35,005 nt of DNA from Desulfovibrio sp. DV (GCF_001936595.1 NZ_MLBG01000039.1:1-35005); one strand, 5' to 3'; counted from the first letter of the stretch, positions 16,757 through 25,178 are shown. Numbers and translations: made by a program. The notes: generated from the letters alone by a model not told the origin.

Positions 16757-18446
16757 GTCCGACGACCGGCGCACCAGGCTGCTCGGGTTTGGCGAACACT
16801 CGGTCAGCAAGAGCTATTATCCGGAACTGCGCCGTCGTCTGGAGGAGTTGGAGCGGTTTCGGTCCCTGCTGGACCAGACCGGCGACGCCATCTTTCTCGT
16901 GGATGTGGACACCGGGCGCATCACCGACGCGGCCGGGGCGGCCGGGGCCATGCTGCGCCTGGACAGCCCGGAACTGATCGGCCGGGTTTTTGAAGACCTC
17001 TTGCCTGTGGACGCGGTGTGCCGGCTGCGCGGTCTTTTTTCCGGCGATTTTGCGGCCGGGCGCATCGAAACCGCGCTGGTGCGGCCGGGCGATGTCCCGG
17101 GCGGCAACCTGCCGGTGGAGATGACCTTTCGGCTGGCCCAGGGCGGGGGCGGTTCCATGGCCGTCATCGTGGCCCGCGACGTCACCGAGCGCAAGAAAAG
17201 CGAAGAAGCCCTGCGCCGGGCCGAGGAACGCTACCGGGGCATCGTGGAAAACGCCGCCGAAGGCATTTTCCAGAGCACGCTGGCCGGCCGGCTCATGAAT
17301 GCCAATCCGGCCCTGGCCGCCATTCTCGGCTACGACTCGCCCGATGATCTCATGCACCACGTCAAAAGCGTGGTGGACGATGCCGTGGCCGGTCCCGAGG
17401 ATCGCCACCGCATCCGTTTGGAACTGGAGCGCTACGATCACGTCAAAAACCTGGACGTCCAGCTCCTGACCAAATCCGGCAGCCGCATCTGGGGGCTCAT
17501 CAACGCCCGGCGCATCCGCGACGACGAAGGGGTGGCCGAGCGCTTTGACGGGTCTGTCCAGGACGTGTCCGTCCGCAAGCAGGCGGAGCAGACGCTCCTG
17601 CGCTATCACGACGAACTGGAACAGCGCGTGGCCGAGCGCACGGCGGAACTCACCCGCATAAACGAACGCCTCGTCCATGAGGTGACCATCCGCAAGCGGG
17701 CCGAGGAAGCGGCCGAGGCGGCCAACCGGGCCAAATCCGATTTCCTGTCCATGGTTTCCCACGAGATCCGCACGCCGCTGACCTCGGTGCTGGGCTTTGC
17801 CGTGCTCATTCAAAAGCGCCTGGGGGAACTGCTGGCCCCCCTGGCCGAGGGACAGCCGCGCCAGCGTCGCCAGGCCGAACAGGTCCAGGAAAATCTCGGC
17901 ATCATCGTGGCCGAGGGCGAGCGCCTCAAGCACCTGATCAACGACGTCCTCGATCTGGCCAAGCTCGAAGCCGGCAAGGTGCCCTTCACCAAGGAACCTG
18001 TGGACGTATCCGAGGTCATCCGCCACGTGATGAGCGCCTCTGTGGGGCTTTTGCAGGACAAGAAGGTCAATTTGACCACCCGTATCGAGGGCCGGCTGCC
18101 GGAAATCGTGGGCGACCGGGACCGGCTTATCCAGGTATTGGTCAATCTGGTTTCCAATGCCCTGAAATTCACCGAGCAGGGGTCGGTCACCTGCCGGGCC
18201 AGGACGCAGGGGCGTTCCATCGTCATCGAGATCATCGACACCGGCATCGGCATCCCCGAAGCCGAGCAGCACAAGGTTTTTGAGAAGTTCAACCAGATCG
18301 GGGTGACCCTGACCAACAAGCCCAAGGGGACCGGACTTGGGCTGGCTATCTGCAAACATATTGTAGAGTCACACGGCGGTCGCATTTTTTTTGTATCAAA
18401 GCCCGGAACCGGCAGCACCTTTACCTTCACCCTGCCGATTGCCTAA
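16728..18446 (+). CDS. ercS: Soluble PAS-PAS sensor histidine kinase of ErcS type
   Basis: 572 residues without membrane helices or signal peptide. The N-terminus FGEHSVSKSYYPELRRRLEELERF leads into a first PAS domain (about 48-155, ending VARDVTERKK). The second PAS spans about 165-285 (ending DGSVQDVSVRKQAEQ). A coiled coil follows (290-335), then HisKA with the phospho-acceptor H345 in SMVSHEIRTPLT, and an HATPase with N-box LVNLVSNALKF, G1 DTGIGIP and G2 KGTGLGLAIC. No receiver domain is attached and no response regulator lies nearby, so the output partner is encoded elsewhere. The start overlaps the ercA end, implying coupled expression. The assignment to ErcS rests on pairing and N-terminal resemblance. 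Confidence 0.82.
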   Translation: MKAPASPLPESDDRRTRLLGFGEHSVSKSYYPELRRRLEELERFRSLLDQTGDAIFLVDVDTGRITDAAGAAGAMLRLDSPELIGRVFEDLLPVDAVCRLRGLFSGDFAAGRIETALVRPGDVPGGNLPVEMTFRLAQGGGGSMAVIVARDVTERKKSEEALRRAEERYRGIVENAAEGIFQSTLAGRLMNANPALAAILGYDSPDDLMHHVKSVVDDAVAGPEDRHRIRLELERYDHVKNLDVQLLTKSGSRIWGLINARRIRDDEGVAERFDGSVQDVSVRKQAEQTLLRYHDELEQRVAERTAELTRINERLVHEVTIRKRAEEAAEAANRAKSDFLSMVSHEIRTPLTSVLGFAVLIQKRLGELLAPLAEGQPRQRRQAEQVQENLGIIVAEGERLKHLINDVLDLAKLEAGKVPFTKEPVDVSEVIRHVMSASVGLLQDKKVNLTTRIEGRLPEIVGDRDRLIQVLVNLVSNALKFTEQGSVTCRARTQGRSIVIEIIDTGIGIPEAEQHKVFEKFNQIGVTLTNKPKGTGLGLAICKHIVESHGGRIFFVSKPGTGSTFTFTLPIA

Positions 18447-18524
18447 GTTCGGCCATTGCGGTATGTCCCCGTCCCCCGGCGACGTTCCCGACGTTCGCCC
18501 CCAACGCCCTTCAAGGATTCCTGC

Positions 18525-20363
18525 ATGAAAAACGCGACCAGAAACGAAGCCCTGCGCAATATTGCCATTATCGCCCACGTCGACCACGGCAAAACCACCC
18601 TGGTTGATCATATGTTCCGCCAAAGCGGTCTGTTCCGCCAGAACCAGGAAATGACCGACCGCATCATGGACAGCATGGATCTCGAACGCGAACGCGGCAT
18701 CACCATTGCCGCCAAAAACTGCGCCGTGATCTGGAACGGGGTGAAAATCAACATCATCGACACCCCGGGCCACGCCGATTTCGGCGGCGAAGTGGAGCGG
18801 GCCCTCTCCATGGTCGATGGCGCGGTGTTGCTGGTCGACGCTTCCGAAGGGCCGCTGCCCCAGACCCGCTTTGTGCTCAAAAAGACCCTGGACCGGGGTC
18901 TGCCCGTCATTGTGGCCGTCAACAAGATCGACCGCAAGGATGCCCGGGTCGAGGAAGTCTTAAACGAAATTTACGACCTCTTTATTGACCTCGACGCCTC
19001 CGAGGAACAGTTGGAATTTCCGGTGCTCTACGCCATCGGCCGCGAAGGCATGGCCAAACGCAGCTTAGACGACGAAAGCGGCGACCTCTCGCCCCTGTTC
19101 GAGACGATCCTGTCCGAGATCAAGGGACCGCTCCACGACGCTGACGAGCCGTTTCGCATGCTGGTGTCGGATCTGGGCTATTCCGATTTTCTGGGCCGTC
19201 TGGCCGTTGGCCGCGTCGTCTCCGGCACGGCGCACATCAACCAGACCATGGTGTGCATTGACGCCGAAGGGACGACCAAACCGCTGCGCATCTCGAAATT
19301 GCAGGTCTACCAGGGCCCCAAGCTGACCGAGACCGAAGCGGCCGATCCGGGCGACATCCTCGTCCTTTCCGGCGTTGAGGACGTGACCATCGGCGACACC
19401 ATCACCGTGGCCGAATCGCCCAAGGCCCTGCCGCGCATCAATGTGGACGAACCGACCGTGTCCATGCGCTTTGCCATCAACACGTCGCCTTTCGTTGGTC
19501 GCGAAGGCAAGTTCGTGCAGTCGGCCAAGCTGCGCGAGCGCCTGTACAAAGAGACGCTGCGCAACGTGGCCATCAAGATCGAAGAGACCGATGACAAGGA
19601 CGCCTTTACGGTCAAGGGCCGGGGCGAGTTCCAGATGGCCATTATCGTCGAGACCATGCGCCGCGAGGGTTTCGAGATTTCAGTCGGTCGTCCCGAGGTC
19701 ATTTACAAGACCGAAGGCGGCGTGCGCAAGGAACCCATCGAGCATCTGTTTATCGACACCGACGAAGCCTTTGTCGGCGTCATTACGGAGAAGCTGTCCG
19801 TGCGCAAGGGCCGCATGCTCAATCTGGTCAACCACGGCTCGGGCCGGGTGCGCCTGGAGTTCTCCATTCCCGCCCGGGGGCTCATCGGCTACCGCGATGA
19901 GTTTCTCACCGACACCAAGGGCACCGGCATCATGAACTCCTCATTCTCCGGCTACGACGAGTACCGGGGCGATTTCCCCAGCCGGTTCACCGGTTCCATC
20001 GTCAGCGACCGCCAAGGCGTGGGCGTTCCCTATGCGCTGTTTAACCTTGAACCGCGCGGCCGGCTGTTCATCACCCAGGGCGAGCCGGTCTACGAGGGCA
20101 TGATCGTTGGCGAGCACAATCGCGACAATGACATCAACGTCAACCCCTGCAAGGAAAAAAAGCTCACCAACATGCGGGCTTCCGGCAAGGATGAACATGT
20201 CATTCTCACCCCGGTCCTGCCCATGACCCTGGAGCGGGCGCTGCACTTCGTGCGCGAGGACGAGATGGTGGAAGTCACACCCTTGTCCATCCGTCTGCGC
20301 AAAAACGTGCTGCCGGCCAAGGATCGCCACGTCCTGGACGGAGCCAAGAAAAAAACCAGCTAG
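18525..20363 (+). CDS. typA: TypA/BipA ribosome-associated translational GTPase
   Basis: 612 residues. ATG 18525 has CAAGGA seven bases upstream, and homology starts at NEALRNIAIIAHVDHGKTT. GTPase motifs are G1 AHVDHGKTT (17-25), G2 RGITIAAK, G3 DTPGHADF (79-86) and G4 NKID (133-136). Domain II follows, and the C-terminal half has GRGEFQMAIIVE and the TypA-specific SGRVRLEFSIPARGLIGYRDEFLTDTKG region, given here only as its span. BipA binds the 70S ribosome and helps 50S assembly and stress or cold growth. It is separated from ercS by 78 bases, and a 20-bp perfect hairpin follows the stop. Confidence 0.96.
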   Translation: MKNATRNEALRNIAIIAHVDHGKTTLVDHMFRQSGLFRQNQEMTDRIMDSMDLERERGITIAAKNCAVIWNGVKINIIDTPGHADFGGEVERALSMVDGAVLLVDASEGPLPQTRFVLKKTLDRGLPVIVAVNKIDRKDARVEEVLNEIYDLFIDLDASEEQLEFPVLYAIGREGMAKRSLDDESGDLSPLFETILSEIKGPLHDADEPFRMLVSDLGYSDFLGRLAVGRVVSGTAHINQTMVCIDAEGTTKPLRISKLQVYQGPKLTETEAADPGDILVLSGVEDVTIGDTITVAESPKALPRINVDEPTVSMRFAINTSPFVGREGKFVQSAKLRERLYKETLRNVAIKIEETDDKDAFTVKGRGEFQMAIIVETMRREGFEISVGRPEVIYKTEGGVRKEPIEHLFIDTDEAFVGVITEKLSVRKGRMLNLVNHGSGRVRLEFSIPARGLIGYRDEFLTDTKGTGIMNSSFSGYDEYRGDFPSRFTGSIVSDRQGVGVPYALFNLEPRGRLFITQGEPVYEGMIVGEHNRDNDINVNPCKEKKLTNMRASGKDEHVILTPVLPMTLERALHFVREDEMVEVTPLSIRLRKNVLPAKDRHVLDGAKKKTS

Positions 20364-20407
20364 AACAGTCTGTCCGGGGGGCTGCCCTGCCGGTATTTCG
20401 AATCTGC

Positions 20408-20452
20408 GGCGGCCCGGGTCCGGATGGTTTTTCCATCCGGACCCGGGCCGCC
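20408..20452. terminator. Perfect 20-bp hairpin after typA
   Basis: The 20-base arms 20408-20427 and 20433-20452 are exact reverse complements with a TTTTT loop. There is no T-run after the stem on either strand, so it is not a textbook intrinsic terminator. It starts 45 bases past the typA stop and may act as a strong transcription block or RNA 3'-end stabiliser. Confidence 0.6.
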
Positions 20453-20549
20453 GTTCGTGTTCCATGCGTGCGGGTGTGGGGCATGCCGGCCCTGACGCCT
20501 GTCCGAAGCGGGCATTGCCACCCATGCGCCCTTCAGGCATGACGGAAAC

Positions 20550-22112
20550 ATGAACGCAAATCAGACCATGCCCGGTTCCCTGGCCGTTGCCGTCCGCTAT
20601 CTTGGCGTCGTGGTCCTCCTGACCGCCTACGGCGGCCAGGTCTGACCCTTCATCGAAGCCGTGCCCCCCGTGTCTCTGGGGGCCATGCTGGCCGTTTCCT
20701 TTGCCGTGCCCCTGGCGTTTAGGGGGTATTTCACCCGCCGTTTCATCCTGGCTGCCGCTGACAACGACCAGCCGTCGCGGCAGTTCATGCTGGAGATGGG
20801 GGCCTGTCTGTTGGCCGGGTTGCTGGCCGGCCTTGGCATGGAGGCCCGCATCGGTTTCCTTTGGGTTTCCGGCTGGAAACTCGTTCTCGGGTCGCTTGCG
20901 GCCGGGTTTTATCTCGGCCTTGAGGGCGCGCTGCTGCGGCTTCGCACGCTGGTGCTGCGGGCCAGGGATGCCGTGGAGCCGCCGGCGGACCGGCCGCGCC
21001 GGTTGCGCAGCCTGACCCGGCGGTTTCTGCTCATGGCCGCTGCGGCCGCGAGCCTGCTCATGGGCCTTTTCGGGCTGATCTGGGCCGGGGACGTGGCCTG
21101 GCTGTCGGGCCTTGAGCGCGACCCTGCCGTGCTGGCCCGGGCCAGGGAGTCGGTCATTCTCGAAATAGCCTTTGTCATGGCCGTGCTGCTGGCCTTTGTT
21201 TCCCGGTTGATTCTGCTGTATGCCGGTAATTTGAAACTGCTGTTTGGCACCATCACCCAGGGTCTGGCCCGGGTGCGCCTGGGGGATCTTGGCGTGCGGC
21301 TGCCTGTGGCCACATCCGACGAGTTCGGACTGATTGCGGCCGAGGCCAATGCCATGATCCTCGGGTTGTCGCACCGGCTGGCCCTGCTCGACGCCCTCAA
21401 GGTGGCCGAGGATGTGCAGCGAAATCTCCTCCCCGCTGCTCCGCCCGCGATCCCGGGCCTCGATATCGCGGCGTCGAGCGATTACTGCGACGAGACCGGC
21501 GGTGATTATTACGATTTCATTGAGCTGGGGCGCGGCAGGACCGTCGTGGTGGTGGCCGACGTGGCCGGCCATGGCGTGGGTCCGGCCCTGCTGATGGCCT
21601 CGGCCCGGGCCACCGTGCGCATGGCTGCGGCCATGTATGATGATCCGGGGGCTGTGGTCAGCGCCGTCAATTCCCGGGTGGCCGAGGATGTCTACGGCAC
21701 CGGCCGATTCCTGACGCTGTTTTATCTGGAAATCGACACCGTGGCCAAACGGTTGCGCTGGGTCCGGGCCGGCCACGATCCGGCCATGGTGGTATACGCC
21801 GCAGAGGATTCAGTGTCGGAATTGGGCGGCCGCGGCCTCCCGCTTGGCGTGGTGGAAGGCTACCGGTATGTGGCCGAAACGGGTCCCTGGCCGGTCAGCG
21901 GTCTCGTTTTCATCGGCACCGACGGCATCTGGGAGACAGCTGGCAGGGACAACCGGATGTTCGGCAAACGCCGGCTGCTTGATCTCCTGCGAAACAATAC
22001 CGAGAAACCGGTGGCCCGGATTCTTGAACTTGTGGCCCGCGACCTGGAGACCTTTGGCGAAGGGCGCGCCCGGGAAGACGATATCACCATGGTGGCCATT
22101 CGGTTCCCGTAA
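20550..22112 (+). pseudogene. Membrane SpoIIE-type protein phosphatase (PP2C) with an in-frame TGA at codon 32
   Basis: The frame runs from ATG 20550 to 22110-22112 with one TGA at 20643-20645 (codon 32). Residues 11-28 before it are a clear membrane helix (SLAVAVRYLGVVVLLTAYGG) and the downstream part has five more. These are followed by a HAMP-like segment (TSDEFGLIAAEANAM) and a SpoIIE phosphatase domain with GGDYYDF, ADVAGHGVGPAL, TDGIWE and REDDITMVAI. The six-helix count needs the part before the TGA. A re-start at GTG 20661 or ATG 20685 would give a five-helix protein. The likely original codon is Trp (TGG). Selenocysteine readthrough is possible but less likely. The phosphatase core is intact, so this is a candidate pseudogene, not a certain one. 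Its substrate would be an anti-anti-sigma-like phosphoprotein. Confidence 0.6.
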
Positions 22113-22191
22113 GCGGCCCGGCCGCGGCCTTGCCCGGCAGACCGCCATGGGCTACGAGAGGCCACCAGCCATCCCGTCATAAAGGAACAGC

Positions 22192-23043
22192 ATGGAACTT
22201 TTCACCGTCACCGACGGCTGCACCGGCTGCGGTCTGTGCGCCGCGGCCTGTCCGGCCAGCCTGGTGCGCCAGCGGACTCCGGGCCAGCCGCCCCAGGCCC
22301 TGGCCGGGCGCGAAGCCCACTGCATCCGCTGCGGCCACTGCGTCATCGCCTGCCCGACCAAGTCCTTTGTCCATGCCTTGCTGCCTCCGGACTCCTTCGA
22401 GCCGATCCGGCGCAAGGAGTTTCCAAGCCCGGGTTCGCTTCGCCATCTGCTCATGGCGAGGCGTTCGTGCCGGACCTACAACCCGGCCCCTGTCCCCCGG
22501 GACGATATCCTGGCCCTGATCGAAGCGGTGCGCCACGCCCCGACCGGCCACAACATGCGTCAGGTCGGCTATGTGGTGGTGGACGGCCCCGAGCGCATGG
22601 ACGCGGCCCGGCAGCTCGTTCTCGACTGGATCGGCCTGGAAGTGGCGGCGGATTCGCCCCGGGCGGCCAGGCTGCATCTGGCCGGTGCTGCCCGGGCAGC
22701 GGCGCGGGGCAAGGATGTCATTTTCCGGCACGCGCCCCATGTCATCGTGGCCCATGCGCCCATTGACGGCATAAGCCCCGAGATTGATGCCACCATTGCC
22801 GCCTCGTGGCTGGAGATTGCAGCCATGGCTTCCGGTTATGCAGCCTGCTGGTGCGGCTATCTCATGTTCGCCCTGGCCGCCCATCCACCGGTGAACGCAG
22901 CCCTCGGCATCCCGTCCGGGCACCAGGGCTACGCCGCGCTCCTCTTCGGCCGTCCGGCCACGCGGGTGGCGCAGATCCCGCCCCGCGACATGCCGCCTGT
23001 TCATTTTTATGAGCCAGGAGCGTGTGGGAATGAGGGGGAATGA
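22192..23043 (+). CDS. Ferredoxin-nitroreductase fusion (flavoprotein with two [4Fe-4S] sites)
   Basis: 283 residues. ATG 22192 has AAAGGAAC upstream. The N-terminal ferredoxin domain binds two [4Fe-4S] clusters: C10, C13, C16, C20 in CTGCGLCAAACP, and C44, C47, C50, C54 in CIRCGHCVIACP. The nitroreductase FMN domain begins at about residue 88 with the typical ARRSCRTYNPAPVPRDDI and continues with HAPTGHNMR and a central helix WLEIAAMASGYAACWCGY. This arrangement is common in strict anaerobes, where electrons pass from ferredoxin to FMN; the physiological acceptor is unknown. The stop lies inside a 10-bp tandem repeat. Cys residues A-C-W-C-G-Y near 215-220 are unusual and may be redox-active. 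Confidence 0.85.
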   Translation: MELFTVTDGCTGCGLCAAACPASLVRQRTPGQPPQALAGREAHCIRCGHCVIACPTKSFVHALLPPDSFEPIRRKEFPSPGSLRHLLMARRSCRTYNPAPVPRDDILALIEAVRHAPTGHNMRQVGYVVVDGPERMDAARQLVLDWIGLEVAADSPRAARLHLAGAARAAARGKDVIFRHAPHVIVAHAPIDGISPEIDATIAASWLEIAAMASGYAACWCGYLMFALAAHPPVNAALGIPSGHQGYAALLFGRPATRVAQIPPRDMPPVHFYEPGACGNEGE

Positions 23044-23070
23044 AGGGGAATGAAGGGGAAGGAGGGGGAA
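23031..23070 (+). repeat. 10-bp tandem repeat covering the nitroreductase stop codon
   Basis: Four consecutive 10-base units, TGAGGGGGAA, TGAAGGGGAA, TGAAGGGGAA and GGAGGGGGAA, with a partial unit GTGGGAA before them. The stop of the nitroreductase gene is the TGA of the second unit. Confidence 0.85.
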
Positions 23071-23428
23071 TGCCTCCGGCGGCCGGGGGCCTGAGGCCCC
23101 CGGCCCCCCCAAAGGGGTAAAGGGGACGGCGTTACAGCGACGGTGGAAGGGAGCGGGAAAAAGAAAACTTCTCAGTCGGGCATCGCCGCCGCAGCAGCGG
23201 CGCTGCCCGTCAAGCTCAAACAGCAAGGGGTACGACCCCGGCCATTTTTCTTCTTTTCTTGTGCAACTTCCACTCGTCGACTTGACGGCGCGTCTGGTCA
23301 GATCACACGCACCCCTTTTGGGTTCCCAAAGGGACTCAGTCCCTTTGGCCGCCCGGCCTCTTCTCTCACTTCTCCGGCCGCCGGGCATCTTTCCTTTTGG
23401 TTGCTTCGCAAACGCCGGAACATCTGTT
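23044..23428. repeat. 385-base intergenic stretch of hairpin-rich dispersed repeats; no credible gene
   Basis: It contains three hairpins. GGCCGGGGGCC with GGCCCCCGGCC (23081-23105) has an 11-bp stem and TGA loop. GGGCA-CGCCGC with GCGGCG-TGCCC (23178-23208) has one mismatch. CCAAAGGGACT with AGTCCCTTTGG (23326-23348) is the third. The third and the copy at 30820-30840 share the outer bases GGGTT(T/C)CC and CCCTTTGGCCGCC. Open frames here are repeat-derived, with no ribosome site or recognisable fold. Confidence 0.6.
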
Positions 23429-24145
23429 TCAATCACAAGAAGCAGATACGTCGTCCCTGACGTACGCAAGTTCCTTTTGCCCATCGTGGGTAATAAAGCC
23501 TGATTGGTGCAAGCCGAATCTTTCAATAATGCGTTGGCCGTCTGGTGAGACGACAATCGCCGCCAGGGCGCATGCATTTTTCGATGCAATATCATTGGAA
23601 AATTCTTTTACCAGCAGTCTGCTCGCTGTTGTTTTGTGGAATTGTTTTATGATTCCAAGATTGTAGATGTAATAATAATTTGCACCAGAAATTGACTCTG
23701 GCTCTGGCCGTATCTGTTTTCGGTTTGTGATGCTGTCCGGTGCTCTTTGAAGCCTATTGAATGTGTCCTGGGCAATGGGATGAAAGCCAGTATACCCGAT
23801 AGGAAGGAACTCGCCATCGAGTCTTGCCAGCCATAGCCGAAAACCACCGGGGGCTACTGTGAATACGTCTTTTAAGTAAACGAAGCCCTCCCGGTTGGCC
23901 GGGTCGGCATAGCACGCCCAATCCGCCAAGACTACGGCAAGGGTGAATTGGGTGATCGTGCGTGCGTCTGGCGGCAGTTTTTCAGGATTCGCGTCATGCA
24001 AGGTGATGGAAAATACTTCGACGGCGTCAGGGCTCTTTATTTGCAGTGCATTGATCCGGGTAACTTCTTTGTCGAGCCAGGAGGTGATGTCGTCTTGGGT
24101 CTCAAGTTCGGGAATGTTTGCAAGAAAACCTGAGTCTGTGGCCAT
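23429..24145 (-). CDS. Unassigned protein with a GNAT-acetyltransferase-like C-terminal half, AT-richer than its surroundings
   Basis: 238 residues from ATG 24145, chosen because AAGGAGGAA lies eight or so bases upstream on the minus strand. No exact family is recognised. The segment YYYIYNLGIIKQFHKTTASRLLVKEF, then AAIVVSPDGQRIIERFGLHQSGF, is reminiscent of the strand-helix-strand core of GNAT enzymes. The acetyl-CoA loop R/Q-x-x-G-x-G/A is not obvious, so activity is doubtful. The protein has no signal peptide or membrane helix. Base composition is clearly lower in GC than that of neighbouring genes, and repeats border its end, which fits horizontal transfer. Confidence 0.45.
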   Translation of the reverse strand: MATDSGFLANIPELETQDDITSWLDKEVTRINALQIKSPDAVEVFSITLHDANPEKLPPDARTITQFTLAVVLADWACYADPANREGFVYLKDVFTVAPGGFRLWLARLDGEFLPIGYTGFHPIAQDTFNRLQRAPDSITNRKQIRPEPESISGANYYYIYNLGIIKQFHKTTASRLLVKEFSNDIASKNACALAAIVVSPDGQRIIERFGLHQSGFITHDGQKELAYVRDDVSASCD

Positions 24146-24303
24146 ACCTGTTCCTCCTTGCGGCATTGTTACTGCTTGAGGCCGCCTGACGGCACGCTCT
24201 GCTCTCTCTTTCGCAAATGATCGGCCCGGCTTTGCCCTGGCATCCCAACCGGCTCAGGCCGCATAGTAGCGCTTGCGCCGTTCGGCCGCCATGCGCGCGG
24301 TTT

Positions 24304-24344
24304 GAAAAAAAACCGCCCCGGCCGAACGTTCGGCCAGGGCGGTT
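24304..24344 (-). terminator. Rho-independent terminator of the sulfite reductase gene
   Basis: AACCGCCC-C-GGCCGAA-CG-TTCGGCC-A-GGGCGGTT (24311-24344) folds into a long stem with one internal mismatch. On the minus strand it runs into a nine-base T tract (complement of 24304-24312), 20 bases beyond the stop. Confidence 0.9.
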
Positions 24345-24364
24345 GCCTTGCAGGATACCGCGCT

Positions 24365-25027
24365 TCAGCTCAAAACGGCCTGCTTGATGGCCTCGATGCC
24401 TAGGCGCTCGACGAATCGGGCGGCCCGCTCGCGTTTTTTGGCGTTGGCGGCGTAGTAGCTGATGAGCTTTTCAGAGAGTTCGATGACCTGCTCCCGGGTC
24501 AGGTCCTCGGCCACCACGTCGCCGATGCGCGGCCGGGCTCCGGGATGGCCGCCGAAGATGACTGTCCAGCCGGATTTCTTGCCGAGTACCCCCAGATCGC
24601 GGACAAAGCTCTCGGAGCAGCAAAACGGGCAACCCGATACCGACAGCTTGAACTTGCCCGGCAGATCGCGTCCGACAAAAAGCTTTTCCATTTCAAGGCC
24701 CAGCCCAAGCGAATCCTGGACGCCGAACTTGCAAACGCTGGTGCCCGGACAGGCCTGGACGAAATGGACGCACAGCTCCATGGCCTGTCCCACGTCGGTG
24801 CCCAAATCCTTCCAGATGGCGTCCACGTCCTCAGGCTTGATGCCGACCAGGGCCAGACGCTGGCCCGAGGTGATCTTGACGATGGGGATGGCGTATTTCT
24901 TGACGACGAGATTGAGGGCTTCCAGCACTTCCGGAGAAATAAGCCCGACAGGGGTGCGGGGGACGATGGCGTAGGTCTGCTGGTCACGCTGCAAGATGGC
25001 CCCGGTGGGGGCTTCGGTGGTGCTCAT
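24365..25027 (-). CDS. Low-molecular-weight assimilatory-type sulfite reductase (single siroheme subunit)
   Basis: 220 residues, close to the 218 or so of the small sulfite reductase of Desulfovibrio vulgaris. It is roughly half of a normal sulfite/nitrite reductase: a ferredoxin-like domain (about 15-75, PRTPVGLISPEVLEAL), then the siroheme-[4Fe-4S] domain. The cluster ligands are C93 and C99 in CPGTSVC (C-x5-C) and C133 and C137 in CPFCC (C-x3-C). It reduces sulfite to sulfide in vitro in known members, and the in vivo role is unsettled. A GAGGAG ribosome site precedes ATG 25027. No reductase partner is adjacent. The gene has its own promoter-like sequence and terminator, so it is likely monocistronic. 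Confidence 0.9.
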   Translation of the reverse strand: MSTTEAPTGAILQRDQQTYAIVPRTPVGLISPEVLEALNLVVKKYAIPIVKITSGQRLALVGIKPEDVDAIWKDLGTDVGQAMELCVHFVQACPGTSVCKFGVQDSLGLGLEMEKLFVGRDLPGKFKLSVSGCPFCCSESFVRDLGVLGKKSGWTVIFGGHPGARPRIGDVVAEDLTREQVIELSEKLISYYAANAKKRERAARFVERLGIEAIKQAVLS

Positions 25028-25149
25028 AGTGGCTCCTCAGTGAGGGTAGTCGTGATGGGGAATATGGGCCTGCGCATGATGCGATAGAGGGCCGATCCGA
25101 GGTCGAAGGCTGGCCGGAACAAGAGAATTTCACAGCCGCCACAGACCAG

Positions 25150-25178
25150 TTTCTACACAGCGCGGCTGTTGTTGTCAC
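25150..25178 (-). promoter_or_regulatory. Putative promoter for the sulfite reductase gene
   Basis: On the minus strand GTGACA (25178-25173, 5/6 of TTGACA) is followed after 17 bases by TAGAAA (25155-25150). The leader to ATG 25027 is about 115 bases. The inverted pair ACAGCCG (25131-25137) and CGGCTGT (25163-25169) flanks the -10 region and could be an operator; this is a guess. Confidence 0.4.

Noticed and set aside
20663-20683. Calling the hairpin after the phosphatase TGA a SECIS
   Set aside because: Not listed as a feature: the GC-rich 6-bp stem could arise by chance, and the TGA replaces a position that looks like Trp at a membrane boundary. It is kept only as an alternative in the findings.
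23031-23070. CRISPR array
   Set aside because: The units are 10 bases long and directly adjoining, with no spacers; no cas gene is near.
23143-23460. A 105-codon open frame in the repeat block
   Set aside because: It has no ribosome site, and its product reads through hairpin repeats. It also runs into the end of the minus-strand gene.
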